The translations under genes were made by a program, and so were the position numbers. This document shows, in pieces, positions 1 through 11,800 of a DNA stretch of 64,000 nt. Origin of the DNA: Zingiber officinale (taxonomy: Eukaryota; Streptophyta; Magnoliopsida; Zingiberales; Zingiberaceae); assembly GCF_018446385.1 (NCBI RefSeq), contig NC_056003.1, forward strand, positions 26,471,198 through 26,535,197, in the 5' to 3' direction. Each line of letters begins with the position of its first letter. Position 1 is the stretch's first letter. A model generated the notes under the pieces. The model was not told the DNA's origin, did no database searches, and saw nothing but the letters and a program-made list of their open reading frames with translations.

Positions 1-573
1 TCCACAGAATTGTGTTGTCTTCTGCCTTCTAAGCTATGTTGTACAATACAAACTGGCTTTTGAACCAGTGAGTCTGGTAAAGTTTTCTTTCTGAGAATCA
101 TCTTCTCTTAAAGCATTGTTGACAATGCTTTTGCTTAAAGAACACAGGCATAAATGGTGGGTGAACACAGGATCAGGGTTCTCTTGATTTGTTCCTTATT
201 AAGTTGGCATTGTGTCGGTGAAATTTGGAGGGCATGGAGTCATACTTTGTGAAAGGTTGATATGATTTCTTCACGTTCTTTTTTGAACGAGTTTACGTTT
301 GATTATAATGGAGTGATAGCTGAGCTATCTATAAATGCAATATGGAGTTCTATTTCTTTTAATTTTGAAAGAAGTACAATAGGTTCTCTGATAACACTAT
401 TGTCTATTTGTCTTCTCTGTACTTCAATGCCGTGACTGTCATTATCTAATTCTTTGCCCCCTTAGTTCTCAGTGCTACTGTAGTTATGTTCATACATAAG
501 ATTTTTATCAAATCCTGTACCCAAAAACCTCATATTCATGTTATAATCTGATTGATTGTCCCTTCATTTTCAG
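1..573 (+). other. Intron or upstream part of the sugar-nucleotide transporter gene
   Basis: No coding exon is recognisable here. The sequence is T-rich, ends in a polypyrimidine stretch and a CAG acceptor at 571-573, and leads straight into the first recognised exon. The roughly 90 N-terminal residues usual for this family are not visible, so those exons should lie left of the window edge. Confidence 0.6.
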
Positions 574-3500
574 GCAGCTCGGAATAATGTTCTTTTGGCT
601 GTACCTGCTCTTCTGTATGCAATTAACAACTACTTAAAATTTATCATGCAGGTATATTTGTATCTGTATGTCATAATAAAGCTGTTATCTACATTCGCCA
701 ATGTTTGATTTATTTATTTGGATGCCTCTGGAAGTTGTTAATATTTTTGCTATTCTCATTAATTTCTCCTCTTTGCAGTTATACTTCAATCCTGCAACTG
801 TGAAAATGATGAGTAACCTGAAGGTATTTTTTAATGAGGATTAGGCTGAATATAGTTTTTTTTTCAATCATTTATTTCAACATAATGTCTTTAAAATGGA
901 AAATATTGGCATTTTATAATCTAACTTTGTAATGGATAAAATAGCCTATTGAAAATTGCACTTAGGTAGAAGATACTGGCAATTGTTCATGCAATTGTTT
1001 TTGAAGTTGCAGTTCTTTATCTATCTGTATTGCATTTTCAATCTGATATACATATTTTGCTTCATGAAACACTTTGGAGTATGATGCCATCTTAGCAACA
1101 CTAATAACCTTTTTTGTTTTTGCTGCAAACTGAGCCAATTAGCGTGAATTTGCCTTTGCAAGACTCCGGCTTATGATCAACTAGTGTTGAGTTATTGTGG
1201 AGGGAATTGGGCTAGATAACACGAAACATGTTTCACTGTTTTTATATTAGTTTAAGAGAGTTATTGATGACCTATAAACCTAGAATTAAATCTCAAAATA
1301 GAGGGCTTTTTTTGGGTGTCTTTTCACTGTTTTATCCTCTCGTCTTTTATTTACATGACTTGTTAGTACAAATCATAAGATGATGGCAAACTCAGTCTGC
1401 AAGCATATTGTGGATATTTATCTTCTTTATGCAAACTCTTGTAGGTCTTGGTGATTGCTGTCCTACTAAAGGTCATAATGCAAAGACGTTTTTCCATAAT
1501 TCAGGTATGTTGAACTGAAAATAAGTTTGTATCATGTGCATTTGCTTATGGAAGGGTTATGTACTTACCTAATCATGAATATTTGTGCCTCAGATGAAAT
1601 GATATTCTTTTACTGGACTATTATCTACACAGTCAATTTACTTTTGAAATTTCATGGTATGGGCTGTAATGTTTTCATATTGACCTTGACCCTCTTCATT
1701 TTTGTTGATTACAGTGGGAAGCTCTTGCACTTTTGTTGATTGGGATAAGTGTAAATCAGCTTAAGTCATTCCCTGAGGGATCCACAGCTCTGGCTCTTCC
1801 AGTTACAATGATTGCTTATGTCTATACCTTAATTTTTGTAAGTTCTATCATCCTTGTTTTCATATTTTTTGTTTTTGTTCCTCTTTTGCATTGAAATTTA
1901 TTTTCCTACCCTTGATTAACCCAATACTCAAATTGCAGATTTGTCTTTTCTTCCTAATACATAAATTATATGTTTGCTGAACTATTTTCATTAAGTCAAT
2001 GAGCTATAACTTCTGCTACCTATTTGTTTGCCTTTAAGGCTCAAACTCGGTCATATAATCAATTAGATGGATCTAACATCATCAGATCACGGCAATGCTT
2101 TTCTTCAATTAACATCTTTAAACCACAATGTTAGCCTGTTTCAATCCAAGAATTAATTCTAAATAGATTATTAATTCATTTATCTGTGGAAAAAATGCAG
2201 TTTTGATGGGTACTTTTGAGTACATGACATTCTTTTGTTCGCATTTAAATGTGCATTAAATTTTAGTTTCGGTACCATATAATTCTTCTGTACATTAGGC
2301 TACAAGTATTACATGATCATGTGAACATCCTTACATTTTTTTTCGTCTAGGTTGCTCATCTAGTAGAAAATATTAGTTGAAGTTCTTTTACGAGAACTTA
2401 ATGAAATATTAACAAGTTGCAAGATAAAGTGAATCCTTATAAAGATTACTACTTTCAGTATAGATATTTTGATTTAATCTTATAAGCTCACATAGCACCA
2501 TGTAATTCCAGGTTACGGTTCCCTCATTGGCTTCCGTGTACAATGAATATGCTTTGAAGAGTCAGTTTGATACAAGTATCTATCTACAGGTGACTCTTTA
2601 TAATGAATGTAGCTGACATTCAGTCAATGAATAACTTACACATTACCTTTGTTTTTTTCCCTTCAAATATACTGGGAAATATGCCAGCCCATATACTGAT
2701 GACAGTTTACCACCCTCTTTTCGTTTTCAGAATTTGTTTTTGTATGGCTATGGTGCAATATTCAACTTTTTGGGCATTATAGGAACTGCCATCTTTAAAG
2801 GTCTGTATCCTTTCTCTTGACATCAAAAAATATACCAAATACCTGTGTAGCTGTTGTGCTTTTCATGACTGCCTGTTTTACTTTGTTGTGCTAATGACAT
2901 TCTATTTTTGTATGATTAATTTTAGCAAATTTAGAGTCAAACAAGATAACAAAACTCTAAGCAAACACAAATTTTATAGCCGATGATATGAGAGTGATGC
3001 TATGCAGCGTGAGTATCATGATATGGCACTAGTTGACGTGATTATAAATAATTTATTTTAAAGAAACTTTGAGTGATATAATGTCATAAATTAACATATT
3101 AGGAAACTTTACTAATTCAATATCATATATTTTTTATAGGAATTTTAAACGTTTTTTTTTTTTTTTTTTTTGTATCATCATATCATTGGATATTGATACT
3201 AAATGTTGACACAAAATGATATGGCAAAACCATGTCAAAAAACAAAGGTTTATCCCTATGCAGGGTTCATGAATGCATGTTACAGATAGAAAAAGCGCCT
3301 ATTTAGTCATTGGCCAAATCTTGGTGTTTGTGTAACCTTGTTTCGTTTGTACTTGATTTTGATTTAATTTGGAAAGAGATCACAATAGTTTATGTTCTTT
3401 GAGTTGTATCCTTCTGTTTTTGTATAATTTTTTCTTGTTTCACATTTCAAAATCATCTATAGGGCCTAGTAGCTTCAATATCCTTGAAGGGCACTCAAGA

Positions 3501-4318
3501 GCGACAATGTTTTTGATATGCAACAATGCAGCGCAGGGCATATTGTCATCATTCTTTTTTAAGTATGCTGGTAATTTATCATAACTCTGTTATTTTTTAC
3601 TTTAGATGGTTATCAAGACTTGTGAATCTTAGGGATATTTTTCTTCCTTTTACTCTTTGTCCGACTGCTCTAATGGTTCTGGCAGACACCATCTTGAAGA
3701 AGTATTCATCTACTGTTGCTACAATTTTTACCGGGATTGCATCTGCTGCTTTATTTGGCCATACATTGACTATGAATTTTATCTTGGGGATTTCAATAGT
3801 CTTTATTTCAATGCATCAGGTATTTGATGAATTAGATTCTTAGAACCATTCTAGTCGTTTAGTTCCATAATAGCCTTGCCCTCTTTCTATCAGTTCTTTT
3901 CTCCCATGGCCAAAATCAAAGATGAGGCACCAGTTGGATCATTAGAGATGGTGGAACCTCAACGTGCCAGGTTATCCCATAAATTAATTTTGTTATTATT
4001 TGTGTAGTTCCAGATGTTGGTTCTGATCTATAGTTGCTTTTGTGTGGGAAAAAAAAATCAAAGATATTAAATATTATCTTATATAATCATTTTAAAGGGC
4101 TTCAGCACTTAAATTTAGTTGTACGGTTGTCTCTCTTTCCAGGTTGAAAGATGATTCTTTTGCGAACATGGCTGCTGGTGCTGCTGAAGATGTAAGATGC
4201 CGTGAAGCACATTTCTTGCATTAGGTTGAACTATTATATTCTTACACAAAAACTATTTCTTTTTCAGGCTGCTCATCATGTTGGACACGATGAGAGACAA
4301 CCACTTTTGCCCATATAA
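574..4318 (+). CDS. UTR6: UTR6-like nucleotide-sugar transporter (CMP-sialic acid transporter-like), 3' part
   Basis: Multi-membrane-span Golgi/ER antiporter of the NST/drug-metabolite transporter superfamily. Family members exchange a nucleotide sugar for the matching nucleoside monophosphate. Exons by frame and GT-AG borders: 574-651, 779-823, 1445-1504, 1715-1837, 2512-2589, 2731-2800, 3463-3570, 3686-3819, 3894-3970, 4143-4191, 4268-4318. They give 290 residues in phase to the stop. Diagnostic stretches include [72 protein letters not shown] and [20 protein letters not shown], followed by a hydrophilic tail ending QPLLPI. From memory this follows Arabidopsis At3g59360 (UTR6) nearly residue for residue. 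The true substrate in plants is uncertain, since plants have little or no sialic acid. The gene is 5'-incomplete only because of the window edge; I see no disruption. Confidence 0.88.
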
Positions 4319-5822
4319 TGTTTCTTTGAGGCACTACTCAAATCCTTGTTTATTATTTGATGCATTATCTGATAACTAAAGTTGCATTTCAATCTGTAGC
4401 CTTCATTTTTACTCAAAAGATATATTTATGTTTAATTATTCTGCCTTGGTATGTTACTAGTCTATTCTCTTAACCTTACCAATTTTTTTTTTTTTTGTAT
4501 CTAGGTTGAAGAATAATATCCTAACATAGATTTTATCAGACCTCGTTCTTGCATTCTCTTAACAATCATGCATGAAATCAAGTGCCTGAATACATATTGT
4601 GTCACTTTAGATTTGACAATATTGATCAATAAAATTTCCATTCTGTTTTATTTTCTGCCAAATTTATTGAGATTTTATCCTCTTCATAGGTAGATTCACT
4701 TGTTCATTGACAAGTGGGTTGATCTAGCTTGGAAAAGTATAGAAAAACATCGGTCTCATTGAGTAGAATTGTCTGATAGAGGATGATTAATGCTAGCTTG
4801 GAAATATTCTTCCACCATATATTAGGCAATCTTAATTCCTTAGCCCTATTTCTTATATTACGTTTTATAAAAATTTGCTGATAATTTTATATTTTCTAAT
4901 CGTGGTCAAATTCCTTGTGAAGGTTAGATGAATACCTGTCCTATCCCTTCTAAATTTACATTAATATTGGTCAAATTCTCAAGTCAAAACTATAGTGACA
5001 GCAAATTTACATTGCATACTATTTTTTGCGACAGGTATCTTTGAGTTCTTTTTTGTTAACTTTAGACACAGAGGAGCCACCAACAGGGAATATAACTATC
5101 CAAAAGTGGGGAAAAGGAATTCTTGATCCACGACCGTCATATCTTCTCTGTGATCAATGTTTTGTTTGAGCAAAAGAGGAAAGTAGCAGCCATTACTTGA
5201 AATTGCAGAGGATGGTATTAAAGAAATTGTACAGGTGGATCCAAACATCAATTAATGGTGTAATTTTCAATAACTAGACTTCCCTAGAAATCATTTTCCA
5301 TAAACCTCACAGGTCTCTCATTATTCTGTATTGCATTCCCTCTCTAGGCATTTTGATATTTCGTTCCTTACCTTATTTCTCTATTTGTTCAATAAAATAA
5401 TGATTCATGTTAAATCGATACCCCTGCCTGTCGCTCTTTCTCTTGGGGTGTTTTGAGGATCAGTAAAAATTATATTGGACATAATCGTTTATTGTGCCAA
5501 TGTAGCAAATAATTCTCATCTATTTGTTCTACTACCAAGAATACTGTCAGTTCATTTTTTTCTGCATTGAAATGCTTGTTCATTTTCCTCACGAGATTGG
5601 GAGCTTGTGTATTGTGTTTTTGTTTGGTGAATGTTGCAATAATAACTTGGGTTTCTATTGTTTGACACTGAATATGAGTACCAGTATCGAAATTTGGACT
5701 TCTCCCCTATGCATTTATACGCAACGGCGATCATTTCTAAAGGTTTATTTCAGGTGCAAGACAAATGATCTTATTAAAGAAATTGATGATTATGTCATTA
5801 CAATGGCCTTTATAACAAACTT
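4319..5822. other. 3' UTR and intergenic sequence after the transporter gene
   Basis: AT-rich sequence follows the transporter stop. AATAAA-like motifs near 4627-4633 and 5390-5400 are possible poly(A) signals but cannot be assigned. The short open frames between 5524 and 5874 have no recognisable domain and overlap frames on the other strand, so I do not call genes. Confidence 0.4.
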
Positions 5823-5841
5823 CATGATCCAGTTGTCTTCG

Positions 5842-6052
5842 TCCTTTCAGATGGGTCTAGTGGCTAGTACATGAGATGTTGTTATCATGAAGTCTGGGGT
5901 TTGAATTTTGGTAAAGTCGAAGTAAATGTCTCCTTTATGTATTAGTCACTATTTCAAAGGTTAATAGTTATCCATGATTTATCTTTTCTGTGTTAACCTT
6001 AGAATGGATTGATGAGGACGTTGGAGGTGAATATATTCGTCTTTTTTATCAC
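5842..6052 (+). mobile_element. tRNA-derived SINE, full length, with 19-bp target duplications
   Basis: A 211-bp insertion is flanked by near-perfect 19-bp direct repeats: 5823-5841 (CATGATCCAGTTGTCTTCG) and 6053-6071, one mismatch. Near the 5' end is an A-box-like TGGCTAGTACATG (about 5861-5873). About 30 bp on is a B-box-like GGGTTTGAATTTT (about 5899-5911), the spacing of an RNA polymerase III internal promoter. The 3' end has the tail ATTCGTCTTTTTTATCACC. This is a LINE-mobilised, tRNA-related SINE. 5'-truncated relatives sit at 38660-38748 and 62637-62701. Confidence 0.8.
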
Positions 6053-6539
6053 CATGATCTAGTTGTCTTCGCTATATAAGGAAGTTGTTTCTTGACCGTG
6101 ACTTTGAACGTGATTGGTGATCACATAATAAAGTCTCCATATCAATGTCTATTAGTTAAATATGTACTAAAAACTTGTACCAGAAAATCTTGATCATCGT
6201 CTCGTTCTTTTTCCTTGCGATTCCATGTGATGGCATTTTATTCACAAACTCATGAAAATGAGCATTAAAGATATTCTTACTTTTAGCTGTTTTGGGCAGA
6301 CAATGTTACGGCGTGGCATCATGGAGTCCCTTGGTAGTAGGGCTGTAGGAGGTAAGTTTTGAGGTGTTTAAATTTATTTAATAAGGTAATTGAACTAAGT
6401 GGAGTCGAATTTAGAATGAATTAAGTTTTTAAAATAATTATTATTTTTTATAAGTTTGAGTTTGTTTGAAGTTTCATTTGAGCTTAATTTATTTTGATGT
6501 TGTTAAATTTTTAATTTAAATTTGACTTGAACGAACTTG

Positions 6540-6796
6540 CTATCCATCCAATCGAACTTTCTGCTAAATATGGCGTGTGTAGAGATAGCCATCATGCGAC
6601 GCATGACCTGAAACATGCACGAACACTGTCCTGTGCATCTACACAACCTACCACTAGCACTAGACATCATCGAACAACATGATGTCGTTCGTCCCATGTC
6701 ACGCAGTTAGCACATGTAAGTGCAGATCGTGTGGAGCCGCCATTTGTAGAAACCTTAGTGATATGAAGTAGCTCCCTAAGGTAGCGGATCTACCTC
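6540..6796. repeat. Unidentified GC-richer block, possible SINE-like remnant
   Basis: This block is richer in G+C than its surroundings. It ends with a 20-nt motif (CTAAGGTAGCGGATCTACCT, 6776-6795) that recurs exactly at 42564-42583, inside an insertion private to the second kleisin copy. That shows a repeat family, but its class is unknown. The - strand open frame through here has no recognisable domain. Confidence 0.4.
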
Positions 6797-7222
6797 TTAG
6801 GCTATGTTTACTCTAGAGGGTGGATGAGGAAAGGAAATGAATCAACGATAGAAAGTTGTCTTTGGAGGAAGAAAAAAGAAAGGGTGAAGAAATCTTTTCC
6901 TTTGCACACTTGTTTATCTTGATAGAGGAAGGTGAATACTTATGATGTAATTTTGTAAATAAAAAAGGGTGCATGCGTCATTTTTTTTTTTGTATATGGT
7001 GTAATTTTGTGAATGCAAAAGGGGTACATGCGTCATTTTTTTTTCCATCCGTTGCTTTCCGTCCGATTTTGAGGTGATTGATTTTGGCTCCAAAATTATC
7101 CGCGGATGGATTACATTACTTTTCCTTCGGAAAATTTTAATGAAGTAAACGACGGAAACTTTTCCACCGTGGAAACTTTTCCTTAATTTTATTTTTCACT
7201 CTCCCAAATAAACAGAGCCTTA
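6797..7222. mobile_element. MITE-like element with terminal inverted repeats
   Basis: The left end TTAGGCTATGTTTACTC (6797-6813) is mirrored by the right end reading AAATAAACAGAGCCTTA (about 7206-7222). The 18-bp sequence CCTTAGTGATATGAAGTA occurs on both sides, at 6753-6770 and 7218-7235. Size (about 430 bp), inverted ends and lack of coding fit a non-autonomous DNA transposon. The exact target duplication is unclear because the long direct repeat also encloses the 20-nt motif at 6776-6795. Confidence 0.6.
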
Positions 7223-7239
7223 GTGATATGAAGTACAAA

Positions 7240-8260
7240 ATCTCTCTAATAATTAAATAGATTAAGTAAAATAAACTCATGTTAATTGTACGATAATTAA
7301 AACATCCATATCAATTATTTTACCTAAAGATTTATCTTAAATTTAGAATAGGATAGTTAAAAAATTTTTACATCAGTTACTCTATTCATTATCTAAATTT
7401 AGTATTTATAAATAGTATTTTTCTAAATTTAGAAAATATATATTATTCCTTAAATATTATAGAGGAGAGAAAAAAATAGGGAAGCTAATATATGGTATAG
7501 TGAAAACTATATATCCAAATTTAATAAAATAATTTTTTTACCTTAAATTATATATTTTAGATAAGAAAGTTAGTATGGATGCTTAGTATACTTAAAGAAT
7601 TTGAACTACTTATAACGATAGCATGCATTTCTCGATTTATTCTGATTGTTGATAGGAAATCATTTCTCGATTTATTCTGATTGTTGATAGGAAATCTATG
7701 TAGAATTTAACGGGTCAAATTTTAGAGAGTTGGATACTTAAATTAAACAAATAATAACCTCTATCTCACATTCTGTATAAGGGTAAAGGCATTGATATCA
7801 ATTTCTTTATAATATTTTTAAAATTTAAGATAAATTGTTCATTTAAATTTAAACAATCACTCTTCACTATACACAATATTAACTATTGTGAAATTTCTAT
7901 TATTTTTATTATTTTCTTCTATTTTCTATTTTTTAAATTATTTTTTCTCTCCTATATAATATCTATTTTTCATCGTCTAATTCATTCTTTTTATTTTTTG
8001 TCATCCAAATCAAATGATATTTTAATATTTTGAAATGGATTTTATTATCTAAATTTTAATTTAGAGAATGAATAAGATAATTGATATAAAGATTTTTTTA
8101 AAAAAATATATATATAATTTAAAATAAATTCTGTGCTTAGAAAAATTAATGTGGATCTTCATGAATGATTTTTTTTTTTTAAAAAAAAAGTAAATATAAA
8201 AAATCTCAAGTCATTCATTTAGATGTACAAGATGTGCTCATCAAAAGCAAATATAAAAAT
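7240..8260. repeat. Cluster of AT-rich MITE-like sequences
   Basis: Very AT-rich, with repeated inverted segments. Sequence around 7297-7330 (ACATCCATATCAATT...) is mirrored near 7560-7583. A second related pair lies near 7785-7830 and 8100-8160. Internal segments at 7350-7425 and 8035-8110 are also reverse-complement related. This suggests two or more related small DNA elements side by side. Borders are approximate and no coding is visible. Confidence 0.45.
7626..7695. repeat. Perfect 2 x 35-bp tandem duplication
   Basis: The unit starting CATTTCTCGATTTATTC occurs twice head to tail (7626-7660, 7661-7695) with no difference that I can see. It is probably a recent local slippage duplication inside the AT-rich MITE cluster. 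Confidence 0.85.
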
Positions 8261-8877
8261 CTCAATAAATAGATTTAATAAACATATAATAGAATACAAT
8301 AGATAGAGAGGCAAGTCAGCAACTTTAGCAATTGAAAAGAAAGTCCACACTATCTAAACTTTGGGAGTGCAGGTGTTTCATAATACTATATTTGAATTGT
8401 CAATTCATCAAGGCCATAAGTAACTAAGTTTTGGCTTCCGACATGCTGGTAGTACGTTGGCATGTATTTTCATTTCCCTCCCGGAGAATCAGTAAGAGAA
8501 TTTGTTTTTAGAGCATCCATGAGAACGTTATCTTTGGAGTTTAGACGCCAATATTTGTCACAAAAAATTGGTAGTTTATCAGTACACATTCTAGTTGACC
8601 CAACAAACCAATTAGACATTATAGTGTCGATGCGGAAATTAAAATTATGCTGATAAAAAATAAATAAAAGGGAATAGCACAACCAGCTAAATGTAAGTAT
8701 TCCAAGAAACTTTAAGATCATTTGTACTGTATCATAACAAATAACTTGTGTAAGTCAAGGTTAACAAGAGAACGACTAAAATCTGGTAATTCAATATGCT
8801 AGAACACCCAAAGTCGTAGAAATGGATACAGCAAATAAGAGAAGTTCGAAAGAGGTGGAACGAACACAAAGAACTGA
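8261..8877. other. 3' flank of RPN7, no other gene seen
   Basis: AT-rich sequence downstream of the RPN7 stop, which lies at the right end of this interval on the - strand. It presumably contains the 3' UTR. Short overlapping open frames on both strands at 8462-8721 have no recognisable domain. Confidence 0.4.
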
Positions 8878-11800
8878 TTACAGGTCTATTACGCGGGAAA
8901 GCTTCTGGATACGATTCAAAAGGAAGTCCCCTTGCTTGATAGTTGCCTGGTAGAGTGCATTTTTAGCATCAGGTCTGTTGGTTTCCAGAACACCAGCAAC
9001 CTTGTCGATCTTGCAATGCAGTTTCCCAGCGGCTATGAAACGAGATAATTCCCTAAATAAATGGGAACAAACAAAACGCATCATGCTCAGTGGAACTTAA
9101 ACTGGTGTTTTCATAGCGAACCATCAGCAAAAGGCATCATAATTAATAAATATCTTCATGAACTTTCATTGAATAATATTGTCGAGGTATACACAGGTTC
9201 CTTCTCGATTTAAACAAAAAGTATTATTCAGTAGGGAACATTTCAATTTGCTCTTGAAAGGTTATCCAATATCGACAGGAGGTTTGCAATCACTGATCAC
9301 ATCCCTTATTCATAGTCTTCATCAGATGTAGATAAAATGTTGAATGCACGAACAACAAAGTACATGTAGTGGCACATATTTGACTGATAATATTTGTTGC
9401 AAACAAGGGCCTAAATGTAAATACCATTAATACAACCTACTTGTAATGTGCATATTGATTAATAATATAAACAGAAAGAGAGAGGACTACCTAAAGTAAT
9501 TAATCTAATTTTCCCCTTGACGGTGGTAGTAAACCCTAGGTATCTCATTGAATCTCTCCCCTTTTCTAATTGCACCGATCTACTTCCTTGCTGGAGATGA
9601 GCCCCCTTCGCCCACGCCAAGTCCGACCACTCTCCATCACAGAGCCCTTATACTAAATGCCAAAACAAACATACCACTGCGACTCTGAGCTCTTACCTCT
9701 ATCTTCCTCATCTAACCTCAGCAGACACATCACCACTGCCTGAATATGACTTACGCCAGGAACATCTAACTGTACGCATCTTTGCCCAGGAATCAATGCC
9801 ATCATCTCAAGATGTAAGACACACTTCAGAAGCACTGCCCAATGATCATGAGACCTCTATATGGATGTCCCTGGGTAGCAAGACAACTCTGCTTCTGCAG
9901 ATTGGGCTGCAGTGTTATTCTCTTCTATTGAGGCAACACCCAGTTTGCATCCTGCCAATGATGACCAAATTGCGACCGCTTTTCATTAGCAAACCAACCA
10001 AGAGAGCAGATCATGCTGGACCCTCAAACCTTGTTCCTCAATGTGCAGATTCTACTGAAGAAAATGTAAGGAGAAACTTGACCCTCTGCTTGCAAAGGCT
10101 CTTCATTGTGCAAGACAAGACCATTGGCATTACCGTATCCATCATCCTGTGCGCTCACCCATCCCTTTGAAGACGTAGGGTTCTGGAACTAGGGCAGCCT
10201 GGTGAACTATAGAATCCCTTACAAGCTAGAGTAGTAAGTCAAATCATCCTAGTCGAAGAGGCGACCAGATAGGAGAAAGGCTTTGTTAACTGCACATCCC
10301 TACGCAAGGAGCAGACAGCAACAGGTTTCTGCAAGAATAACTTGTTCCAAAAAACTTTTAAAAAAAAGGTTGTTTGGTAAATCCTCCAAAACTATACTCA
10401 ATTTAAAAATTCTAATTCATCAACTACCCTCTTGATGCCTCAGATGATTATGGTTTTTTTTTAGCCCTTTTGGCTAAATGATTACTGCAGAGAAGTCAAA
10501 TTGGAAGAACTGCACTTCATAGGTTGCAGCAGTTAGTTTGGTTTATGGATCAAGATAAACTAGAACACCTCGCTACTCAAGCAACTGAGATTTTTTGGGT
10601 CAAACAGAGCTGCATACTACTATGAAAATCCATTGATCCTAACCTGTGAACCATCTCCCACGGACTCTCTTGCTTTGAGACTTAGAAATAAGCTATGGAC
10701 TTATTTATGAGTGCCAACTCTGTATTCTATAATGAGATTTTGGTCCTACAGTGGACCGATCTGCTCTAGAAGTTTAATCATTGTCTAGAGGGTCATTTAG
10801 CAATAGAGGACACAACATCCAACTCTAATTTCTTCCTCCTGGATCTTGTCCCCCTCATTTTTACAAAGGCACTAGAAAGAGGCCAACTTCGCATTTACCT
10901 TATAGTTATTTATCATATGCTTCATTATCGCTTTAGCGGCCAATTGCATTTCAGTTAATGTTGAGCAATTATCAATGAGATAGAGCTGTCCCCCACACTG
11001 GTATTCAGAAACTTATTCCTTCAAGAGAAGCTCACAATGGGTTGTAAGTGAGGTTTTAAATGTACTTCTAATGGTATTTTGGCCCTTCAAATCCCAATTA
11101 GTGCTGAGCTATCAATGAGCCACTGTAACGGTACTTTCGAGTTTTCTTTTACTCTCTAGGGAAGTTTACAATGAGTTTCAAATGCTCTTGATGTATTGTA
11201 GATCAACAGTTAAATGCTTCTCTGATGGTTAGGGATATAATCAGACTTATGATGCAGATTATCTTGACACATTTTCTCCAATAGCCAAGAAATCTTCAGG
11301 TCGCATCTTTCTAACCTCAGCAATTGTTGTTCCTTCATTAGCTTAACATAAGATCCTATTCCTTCGTGGTGATAAGCTTAACATAAGATCCTATTCCTTC
11401 GTGGTGATGATGCTAATATGGAGCAATCTCTAAATTTTTTCATCAGGGGCAATCTACGAGTGCTCAATTCAAAAAATTGAACTCTTTTTTGATATGGCTT
11501 GATCAGAATCACAAGAAACCACTAAGTATTTACCTCGTTTCTCAAAGACATCCTTCTTATTGTCTTCAATATTATCATGATTGGTAATGATTCCATTTAG
11601 ATCACATAACAGAGAAGCCCCTCTATCAGTATTCTTAGACTAAAGAGTTGGGTGGCCTCAAGTGCTTCCATAGTATAGAGGTTGCTTGTTCAAACAAAGA
11701 AATTTCTCTCTTAACAGAAGAATGCATTTCATACTGAAGAAGTTGGTATACTGTGGACCAAACTAACAGGCACTCTTATGCATCCTAATGTCATATTTAT

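Noticed and set aside
5524-5874. 116-aa open frame before the SINE
   Set aside because: It runs into the SINE body, has no domain and is matched by an overlapping frame on the other strand.
9796-10170. 124-aa open frame on the + strand in the RPN7 intron
   Set aside because: It lies within the decayed Copia element and shows no recognisable domain.
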